This document shows, in pieces, positions 14,118 to 20,342 of a stretch of 22,971 nucleotides of DNA. Under the pieces are notes generated by a model. It searched no databases and was not told the DNA's origin. It saw nothing but the letters and a program-made list of their open reading frames with translations. The stretch spans positions 1 to 22,971 of the forward strand of contig CAZYBZ010000005.1 of assembly GCA_964646075.1 (NCBI GenBank), in the 5' to 3' direction. The translations under genes and the position numbers were made by a program. Numbering within the stretch: position 1 is the first letter of the stretch; every line of letters starts with the position of its first letter. The DNA comes from JAYENY01 sp964646075. Its GTDB lineage: Bacteria; Patescibacteriota; Minisyncoccia; Minisyncoccales; PEYH01.

Positions 14118-14967
14118 GCTTGTTCGTCTTCTTTTTTTTAGGTTTTTCTATTTTTTTTATTATTTTCTTAGAAAAAGACTTTTTAACAAGAATGGGTTTC
14201 TTCTTCACCTCTTTTTTTATCTTTTTCTCTGCCTTCTTCTCTTTGATTAATTTACCTTTTTTCTTAATTGGATCTTTAATCAGAACATCTTTTTCTTTAA
14301 AAATAAGAGAAAAATGATTAACCAAAATTTCGGTTGCTTCAATTAAGGCTCGCTCGGGCGATAAAGTACCGTCGGTCTCTACGATTAAAGAAAGACGATC
14401 AAAGTCAGTCCTCTCTCCAACCCTCATGTTCTCAACATGATATCTAACATTCTTAATCGGCGTATAGATAGCATCTAGACTAATCTGCCCAATCTCTAGC
14501 TTCTCCTTTTTCCGCATCTCCCGTGGCTCATAACCAACTCCCTTCTGAACCAATATCTCCATTTCTAAATCGGCCTTTTTATCGGTAAGAGCAAGAATAT
14601 GTAAATTCTTATTAATTAATTCCAATTGAGAAGGCAACTTAAAATCAGCAGCTATTACTTCTTTTTCTCCACGAACATTTAAAACTACCTTTTGGGATTC
14701 TTCACCATAAAATTTAAATCGAAGCTCTTTCAAATTAAGACAAATAGTAATGACATCCTCTGCTACCCAAGGAATCGTAGTGAATTCGTGCTGAACCCCC
14801 TTTATCTTCATCTGAGTAACGGCTGCCCCAGACAAAGAAGAAAGCAATACTCGACGCAAGGCATTCCCTACCGTAATACCGTATCCAGGATAAAGCCCCT
14901 CTATTATAAAAGTCGCCTGATTATCTTGTTTCTGAATAAGCTTGGGAGAATTTGGCAAAGAAATCAT
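14083..14967 (-). CDS. rpoA: RNA polymerase alpha subunit lacking the C-terminal domain
   Basis: Alpha dimerises to nucleate RNA polymerase assembly. Residues 1 to ~225 form a normal alpha-NTD: ATFIIEGLYPGYGITVGNALRRVLLSSL, GAAVTQMKIKGVQHEFTTIPWVAEDV, VGYEPREM, ISLDAIYTPIKNVRYHVEN and LIVETDGTLSPERALIEATEIL. After this there is no alpha-CTD (no helix-hairpin-helix DNA-binding block). Residues 231-294 are instead a tail in which 32 of 64 residues are lysine. The last 35 bases overlap rplQ. An AAGGAG sequence sits one base from the ATG, too close for normal use; a GAGGG nine bases upstream is better placed. It follows rpsD by 61 bases. Confidence 0.95.
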   Translation of the reverse strand: MISLPNSPKLIQKQDNQATFIIEGLYPGYGITVGNALRRVLLSSLSGAAVTQMKIKGVQHEFTTIPWVAEDVITICLNLKELRFKFYGEESQKVVLNVRGEKEVIAADFKLPSQLELINKNLHILALTDKKADLEMEILVQKGVGYEPREMRKKEKLEIGQISLDAIYTPIKNVRYHVENMRVGERTDFDRLSLIVETDGTLSPERALIEATEILVNHFSLIFKEKDVLIKDPIKKKGKLIKEKKAEKKIKKEVKKKPILVKKSFSKKIIKKIEKPKKKKTNKHEKKKIRKKTT

Positions 14968-15028
14968 ACTCCTTAACCCTCACTCGCCTATCGGCTTCGT
15001 TCGGGTTTAGTCAAAATTACTTAATTAC

Positions 15029-15670
15029 TTATTTCGAATAAAACTCAAAAATAGATGAAATTTCCGCTGGCGGACTTGCTTCTTCAAGAGCAGGAAAAGC
15101 TATCACCTCTCCCTCTTTTTTGTCTTTATTTAATTTAAGCCAGCTTGGCGCTTCATATTTATCTAAGGAAACGGTTAATTTTCCAAACACTTCTTTCTTT
15201 TGAGAATTTAGACGGATACTAATCTTATCTCCTTTTCTCAAACTAAAACTAGGGATATCAACCGATTTGCCATTAACTAAAAAATGACCATGAGAGACAA
15301 GCTGTCTCGCTTGAGCACGATTAAGAGAAAATCCTAGTCTAAAAATAGCATTATCTAGGCGAAGCTCTAATTTTCTAATTAAAAGCTCAGCGGGATTCTC
15401 CCCAGAAGAAGCTCGACGAGTTTTATCAAGGACATCTTTGGCATACCTACTAAACTGTCCTTCTCTCAAGCCATACCAATTCCTTAATTTTTGTTTCTCT
15501 CTTAACTCTTTACCATATTCCGACAAAATTTGCCTCCTTCGTTTCTTTATCAAGCCAGGAGGATATGCTTTTTTAATCATTGGACATTTAGGGGAAAAAC
15601 ATTTTTCTCCTTTCAGGAATAATTTTCTTCCAACCCTACGACAAATTTTACATTTTGCGTCTCCTATCAT
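15029..15670 (-). CDS. rpsD: Ribosomal protein S4, zinc-binding form
   Basis: S4 initiates 16S rRNA folding and in many bacteria autoregulates this operon. The 213-residue protein begins with a four-cysteine zinc site (C7, C10, C24, C29), the C+ form. It has the S4 RNA-binding domain LELRLDNAIFRLGFSLNRAQARQLVSHGHFLVNGKSVDIPS and ends with the family's EFYSK. A short insert (VIAFPALEEASPPAEISS) precedes the C-terminus. It lies 32 bases downstream of rpsK. No Shine-Dalgarno sequence precedes the ATG. Confidence 0.97.
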   Translation of the reverse strand: MIGDAKCKICRRVGRKLFLKGEKCFSPKCPMIKKAYPPGLIKKRRRQILSEYGKELREKQKLRNWYGLREGQFSRYAKDVLDKTRRASSGENPAELLIRKLELRLDNAIFRLGFSLNRAQARQLVSHGHFLVNGKSVDIPSFSLRKGDKISIRLNSQKKEVFGKLTVSLDKYEAPSWLKLNKDKKEGEVIAFPALEEASPPAEISSIFEFYSK

Positions 15671-15702
15671 AATAATTAACTAGTCATTTGCTACTTATAT
15701 TT

Positions 15703-16158
15703 TTAAACCCTTCTTGGCTTGGGACGTCGACATCCGTTATGAGGAATAGAAGTAAGATCCTCTATAGAAACAATATTTATTCCATGAGTAGCTAATGTTC
15801 TAATAGCTGATTCACGACCTCCGCCAATCCCTTTAACCTTAACATTTATCTCGTCTAATTTTAATCTTTGAATAGTTTGAGCCATCACCTCCGCGGCTCG
15901 ATTAGCAGCGTAGGGCGTACCTTTTTTAGTTCCCTTAAAGCCAAACTTTCCTGGAGTCGCCCACGACAAAACATTCCCCTGTTCATCAGTAAGGGTTAAT
16001 ATTGTATTGTTATAGGAAGAAGAGATATAGAGTCGTCCATTTTGCAAACGCTTCTGACTCTTAGGCTCAGAAACTATTTTTTGCATCTTTGACTCAATCT
16101 CTTCCCTCTCCTTCAGCAACTCTTCTTCGCTTTTTTTAATAACTTTTTTCTTTCCCAT
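15703..16158 (-). CDS. rpsK: Ribosomal protein S11 with charged N-terminal extension
   Basis: S11 is part of the 30S platform near the mRNA exit. The core runs NGRLYISSSYNNTILTLTDEQGNVLSWATPGKFGFKGTKKGTPYAANRAAEVM through IEDLTSIPHNGCRRPKPRRV, the conserved end. I start at ATG 16158 (MGKKKVIKK), giving 151 residues; the frame extends to a TTG at 16227 but nothing favours that codon. The first ~45 residues are a Lys/Glu-rich extension not present in E. coli S11 (129 aa). Neither candidate start has a Shine-Dalgarno motif. Confidence 0.95.
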   Translation of the reverse strand: MGKKKVIKKSEEELLKEREEIESKMQKIVSEPKSQKRLQNGRLYISSSYNNTILTLTDEQGNVLSWATPGKFGFKGTKKGTPYAANRAAEVMAQTIQRLKLDEINVKVKGIGGGRESAIRTLATHGINIVSIEDLTSIPHNGCRRPKPRRV

Positions 16159-16254
16159 TTTAAAAATATTAGTGAATTTATACTCAGCAGACACGCCAAG
16201 CTGCTTTTTACACTTCGTTCTATACAAAAATTATTTCTTGATTAACGAGGTCTT

Positions 16255-16644
16255 TTATTTTGGCGCTGGAGCTCCCTTTCTTCCCGAACCAACCGTCTTT
16301 CTCACATTCCCCCTAACTGTTCTTGAATTAATTCTAGTCGTTTGTCCTCTAACCGGTAAATTCTTCTTATGTCGTAATCCCCTCCAAGAACCAATATCTT
16401 TTAATCTTTTAATAGACATCATCTGGGTTTTACGAACATCCCCTTCGACCTTGTGTTTTAAATTAATAATCTCTTGGATTTTGCGTACTTCCTCGGTTTT
16501 TAGAGTTTCTGCCTTTCTATTTTTATCAATCCCTGCCTCTTCTAAAATCTCTTTGCTAAGAGAAGAACCTATCCCGAGGACATAAGTTAAGCTAATCTCT
16601 ATTCGTTTTTTTGGGGGAAGATTGACACCACTAATTCTATGCAT
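16255..16644 (-). CDS. rpsM: Ribosomal protein S13
   Basis: S13 sits in the 30S head and forms bridges to the 50S. MHRISGVNLPPKKRIEISLTYVLGIG matches the family's maRIaGvdlP..Krv.iaLtyIyGIG, and LPVRGQTTRINSRTVRG followed by a basic tail matches the tRNA-contacting C-terminus. The 129-residue length is slightly above the usual ~120. It follows rpmJ by 36 bases in the canonical alpha-operon order. Confidence 0.97.
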   Translation of the reverse strand: MHRISGVNLPPKKRIEISLTYVLGIGSSLSKEILEEAGIDKNRKAETLKTEEVRKIQEIINLKHKVEGDVRKTQMMSIKRLKDIGSWRGLRHKKNLPVRGQTTRINSRTVRGNVRKTVGSGRKGAPAPK

Positions 16645-16680
16645 AATTATTTATTGTCTGCTCTATCGCAATTAATTAAC

Positions 16681-16797
16681 TTATTTACCCTGCCTCTGCT
16701 TGTGCTTTGGATTCTTACAAATAACATAAATTCGCCCTTTCCTTCGCACGATTTTGCACTTATCACAAATTTTTTTTACCGATGATCTAACTTTCAT
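16681..16797 (-). CDS. rpmJ: Ribosomal protein L36
   Basis: A 38-residue protein, MKVRSSVKKICDKCKIVRRK at its start, ending QRQGK. The zinc ligands C11, C14, C27 and H32 are all present (the C+ form). L36 is the smallest 50S protein and sits near the A-site finger. It lies between infA and rpsM, its standard position. ATG 16797 and TAA 16683-16681 are unambiguous. Confidence 0.96.
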   Translation of the reverse strand: MKVRSSVKKICDKCKIVRRKGRIYVICKNPKHKQRQGK

Positions 16798-16867
16798 AAT
16801 AAAATGATATATGAACGACCCAAAATACTCTATCCATATATTTATGAATACTCATAATTCTTAGAAA

Positions 16868-17089
16868 TCATTTTTTCCGATAAACTATTCTTCCCCTGTC
16901 ATCATCAAGAGAGGCCATCTCAACGACAACTCTATCTCCTGGAAGAATCTTAATCCGATGGATTCTTAACTTTCCAGCTAAATGAGCAAGAACCGTTTTG
17001 CCATTCTCTAAGCGTATCTTAAAATGAGTGCTTGGCAAGGCCTCTTCAACTATTCCCTCTATTCTGTTAGTATTTTTCTTTGGACTCAT
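16868..17089 (-). CDS. infA: Translation initiation factor IF-1
   Basis: IF-1 blocks the ribosomal A site during initiation. The 73-residue OB-fold protein reads IEGIVEEALPSTHFKIRLENGKTVLAHLAGKLRIHRIKILPGDRVVVEMASLDDDRGRIVYRKK, aligning along its whole length with the family (about 72 aa). It is the first gene of the translation operon. It has a strong promoter immediately upstream and no Shine-Dalgarno sequence. Confidence 0.97.
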   Translation of the reverse strand: MSPKKNTNRIEGIVEEALPSTHFKIRLENGKTVLAHLAGKLRIHRIKILPGDRVVVEMASLDDDRGRIVYRKK

Positions 17090-17106
17090 TGGTAAGGATG
17101 TTCACT

Positions 17107-17135
17107 AGGATAGCATTATTCAATATTAGAGTCAA
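17107..17135 (-). promoter_or_regulatory. sigma70-type promoter of the infA ribosomal operon
   Basis: On the minus strand TTGACT (17135-17130, five of six) and TATCCT (17112-17107, four of six) are separated by exactly 17 bases, and a TGC precedes the -10 box (extended -10). The -10 box ends 17 bases before the infA ATG, so the leader would be about 11 bases. The remaining 17136-17226 spacer is AT-rich with no clear terminator for the upstream gene. Confidence 0.7.
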
Positions 17136-17226
17136 ATCTTGGCAACTATCAGAATAAAAATATCAAGTTATTGTCCTAAAAATATTAATATAAGCCTAGA
17201 TGTCGCCTCTTGCCTTCCTTCTTTTA

Positions 17227-18525
17227 TTATTGAAAACCCATCCTTATCTCAACACTCTTTGGCTCAGAAGAAAGTCGACGCGCCCAAAATGGACTAAACT
17301 TAATTCTTGGCGCCCTAAATGATTCCTGATGAATATTTGAAATCTGTCTTGAAATATCTCTTCTTGTTCGCCCTTTAACGACCTCGTAAAGGGAATCCTT
17401 ATCAACCTTAGAAAAAATCTTAGTTGAAATCTCTACCCCTTCTTTGATTCTTCTTGTTTCAACAGACACGCCACCAAGAACTTCGTCTCTTCTCGGTAAA
17501 AATCTTATTGATAAAAATTCTTTTGCAAAATCTTTTGACATAGCTAAATCAGTAATGATTAACTCTTTAGCAAGCTCTAAAAGAAAGCTCCTCTGAGCCT
17601 TAAGCCCTGTTGCCCTTATCTCTGCTTGATAAGCAAAATCATCAACCTCTTGTCCTTCTTTAACGTTTAGCGCCTTTCCTTGAATAATCTCTAACTCAAT
17701 ACTATTTGGTAAAATTTTAAAGCCCTCTCCAGCCACTTCCTCTAAAATAACCCTGATGTCTTGACGAACGATTTCTAACATCTCCTCCTGGGCACTTTGT
17801 AAGCTTTCTTGAGTGATTATTCGAGATATCTCTCGCCTTCCTCCTTCCATATCAGTGAATGATCTGCCAAAAATATTAAAAAATAATTGAGGCGGAGAAA
17901 AATTTCTCAACCCAGGCACAGAAAAAGTTGATGACCCAATATTATGACCCTCTCCTGATTCACTGGCTATGACCAAAACGTCAACATATCCTCCTATCGG
18001 AACAATTATTTTATTTTGGGTGTGGAACTGGCGCGTTGGTTCAGTCGCAGAAAGGAAACGTGTCCCTTTCACTAGTGTTACGGCTCTATTGTGCTTGCTG
18101 AAAACCCTAATCGTTCCCTGAGCTTTTTCTTGAAGAGCAACCTCAGAAGCAGGAAATCTCTTAGTAAAAGTTCTTTCTATCTCTATATCAGAAACAGGAA
18201 TAACCGTCTGAGATAAATCAAACGGAGACAAGGTGGGCTCAGACAGGTCAGTGGCGAAAAAAACGGTTGTACTAACAACCAACGGCTCTGAGTTGGGAAA
18301 AATCTCTATCTCAACAGTTGAGGCAACCGAAAAAAACCAATAAACAAGAGTTACTGTTAACACTAAGAGTAAAGTATAAAAAATCTTTTTTCTAGAAAAA
18401 GCAAAAACTCGCCCTTGCCTCTTTCCCTCTGAAGCAAAAACTCCAGCCAAAGGCTTTTTGGAAATACCTAATATTTCTCTCCTCTCTCCCGGCGGTATAA
18501 TGTCATAAATTTTTTTCTTTGCCAT
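17227..18525 (-). CDS. Membrane-anchored 'baseplate J-like' protein
   Basis: A 432-residue protein with a basic ~45-residue cytoplasmic N-terminus (MAKKKIYDIIPPGERREIL), one transmembrane helix (about 48-68), then a large presumably external part. Stretches such as TVEIEIFPNSEPLVVSTTVF, AQGTIRVFSKHNRAVTLVKGTRF and SGEGHNIGSSTFSVPGL follow the pattern of Patescibacteria proteins usually annotated as baseplate J/gp47 family, which resemble phage and contractile-system baseplate wedges only distantly. No cysteines are obvious. I start at ATG 18525; a TTG two codons earlier is possible. It lies 31 bases downstream of alaS. No other tail, sheath or needle genes are in the window, so a contractile system cannot be claimed. 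Function unknown. Confidence 0.8.
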   Translation of the reverse strand: MAKKKIYDIIPPGERREILGISKKPLAGVFASEGKRQGRVFAFSRKKIFYTLLLVLTVTLVYWFFSVASTVEIEIFPNSEPLVVSTTVFFATDLSEPTLSPFDLSQTVIPVSDIEIERTFTKRFPASEVALQEKAQGTIRVFSKHNRAVTLVKGTRFLSATEPTRQFHTQNKIIVPIGGYVDVLVIASESGEGHNIGSSTFSVPGLRNFSPPQLFFNIFGRSFTDMEGGRREISRIITQESLQSAQEEMLEIVRQDIRVILEEVAGEGFKILPNSIELEIIQGKALNVKEGQEVDDFAYQAEIRATGLKAQRSFLLELAKELIITDLAMSKDFAKEFLSIRFLPRRDEVLGGVSVETRRIKEGVEISTKIFSKVDKDSLYEVVKGRTRRDISRQISNIHQESFRAPRIKFSPFWARRLSSEPKSVEIRMGFQ

Positions 18526-18556
18526 AATCAAGAATCAAAATGAATGGTCAATAATT

Positions 18557-20317
18557 CTAGACAAGCACTGCCTTAATTCTTCTGATACCAGAGCCAATTG
18601 ACTTTTGTTTAATAATTTTGAACTCCCCGAGCTCGCCCGTCTTTTTTATATGCGGACCAGCACAGACTTCTTTAGAAAAATTATTTATTGAATAAACGCT
18701 AACTCTTTCTGGATATTTCTCTCTAAAGAAAGATAAAGCACCGCTTTCAAGAGCCTTAGAGAGTGGCATCTCTTTTTTAACTACTGTTAAGTTTTCTTGA
18801 ATCTTCTGATTAATCAAATCCTCTACTTTTTTTACTTCTTCATTGGTCAATTTTCTATCAAAAGAAAAATCAAATCTTAACCGCTGAGTTGTTATATCAG
18901 AGCCCATCTGCTTTACCTTGCTTCCCAAAATACGTCGCAAACTAGAATGTAAAAGATGAGTTACTGTGTGAAGTTTAACTGCCTGTTTATTCTCTGCTTG
19001 CTTACCAAGGCCACCAAATTTCTTTTCTGCCCCCACTCGAGAAATCTTTTGGTGCTTTTCCAGCGCCTTTCTAAATCCTTTTTTATTAATTGAAAAACCT
19101 TTCTCTTGAGCGATCTCTTGGCTCAACTCTAGCGGAAAACCATAAGTCTCAAATAAACTAAAAGCCTCCTCTCCAGAAATTATATCATGTTTTAACTTTT
19201 TAGCCAAAATCTTTTCAAATTCAAGCAACCCCTTATCTAAGGCCTTATTAAAACTACCTTCTTCTTTTTTAATAACTCTTAAAATCTCTATTTCTTGAAG
19301 TTGTAATTCTGGATAAACACCACTATAAGTCTTAATAATTTTTTGAGCCAATGGAATTAAGAAATTCTCTGATAAACCCAAAGTTTTGCCAAAACGAATC
19401 GCTCTTCTCAAAACTCTTCGCAAAATATAACCCTGCTCAATATTAGAAGGGTTGATATCTTCTCCTGCCAAAAAGACAGCACTCCTTATATGATCAGCAA
19501 TAATTCTTTGATGCTTTTCTAAATTTTGAGTTTTGGATTGCAAAGAGATCATCTCTATCGCTGGACTAAGCAAGTCTGTCTCAAAAACATTAGATTTTCC
19601 TTGAATAAGCATCGCCAATCTTTCTAAGCCCATTCCAGTATCGACCCCTTTTTGTTTTAGGGGGGTAAGTTTTTTCTCTCTATCCTGATAGTGTTCGTTA
19701 AAGACCAAATTCCAAATTTCAATAAATCTGCCACACTGACAATTAGGCAAACATCTATTCTTTAGCTCGCAAACTCTCCCTGTTAAATCATAATGAATCT
19801 CCACCGTTGAACCACAAGGGCCTTCGTTCCCTGTCGGTCCCCAGAAATTCTCATCTTTATTAAAGCCAATAATTTTTTCTTTTGGAATGCCAAGACCTAA
19901 AAAAATCTCTCTGCTCTCGATGTCTTTTGGCAGACCCTCTGTCCCTTTAAAAAAAGTAAACCATAGTTTTCCTAATGGCAAATGACAATCCTTATTCAGA
20001 AACTCCAAAGCCATCTCAATGGTTTCTTGTTTAAAATAGTCTCCAAAACTAAAATTACCAAGCATTTCAAAAAAAGTAAGATGGGTAGCGTCCCCAACAT
20101 CATTTATGTCTGAAGTTCTCAAACACTTTTGACAGGTTGCAACTTTATCGCCATAAGGTGACTTTTCTCCCAAAAAACAGGGTTTAAATTGCTGCATCCC
20201 GGCAGTCGTAAAAAGAACTGAGGAGTCGCTTGGCAAAAGCGAAGACGAAGGCACAATTTTATGTCCTTTTTTCTCAAAAAAATCTAAAAATTTTTGACGA
20301 AGTTCTTTTGAGGTCAT
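18557..20317 (-). CDS. alaS: Alanyl-tRNA synthetase, minimal form
   Basis: AlaRS charges tRNA-Ala. The aminoacylation core is clear: FLDFFEKKGHKIVPSSSLLP, LFTTAGMQQFKPCFLG, FFEMLGNFSFGDYFK, ENFWGPTGNEGPCGSTVEIHYD and DTGMGLERLAML, with a cysteine cluster (C183, C189, C193, C195) before FIEIWNLVFN. The tRNA-recognition helices include YILRRVLRRAIR. The editing site retains H450, H454 and C552, H556. The protein is 586 residues against ~876 in E. coli. It ends at GIRRIKAVLV, so the C-Ala domain is absent. The beta-barrel segment usually carrying TPFYAESGGQ, between about residues 428 and 448, is missing. No Shine-Dalgarno motif is seen. Confidence 0.96.
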   Translation of the reverse strand: MTSKELRQKFLDFFEKKGHKIVPSSSLLPSDSSVLFTTAGMQQFKPCFLGEKSPYGDKVATCQKCLRTSDINDVGDATHLTFFEMLGNFSFGDYFKQETIEMALEFLNKDCHLPLGKLWFTFFKGTEGLPKDIESREIFLGLGIPKEKIIGFNKDENFWGPTGNEGPCGSTVEIHYDLTGRVCELKNRCLPNCQCGRFIEIWNLVFNEHYQDREKKLTPLKQKGVDTGMGLERLAMLIQGKSNVFETDLLSPAIEMISLQSKTQNLEKHQRIIADHIRSAVFLAGEDINPSNIEQGYILRRVLRRAIRFGKTLGLSENFLIPLAQKIIKTYSGVYPELQLQEIEILRVIKKEEGSFNKALDKGLLEFEKILAKKLKHDIISGEEAFSLFETYGFPLELSQEIAQEKGFSINKKGFRKALEKHQKISRVGAEKKFGGLGKQAENKQAVKLHTVTHLLHSSLRRILGSKVKQMGSDITTQRLRFDFSFDRKLTNEEVKKVEDLINQKIQENLTVVKKEMPLSKALESGALSFFREKYPERVSVYSINNFSKEVCAGPHIKKTGELGEFKIIKQKSIGSGIRRIKAVLV

Positions 20318-20342
20318 ATCGTAGGTAGGCCTATCAATGTTT

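Noticed and set aside
13891..14250. Plus-strand ORF (119 aa), hydrophobic
   Set aside because: It is antisense to rpoA and rplQ. Its hydrophobic look is the complement of lysine codons.
14083..14277. A frameshift hiding an alpha-CTD after the lysine tail of rpoA
   Set aside because: The other frames here encode L17 or nonsense; no helix-hairpin-helix block is visible before L17 begins.
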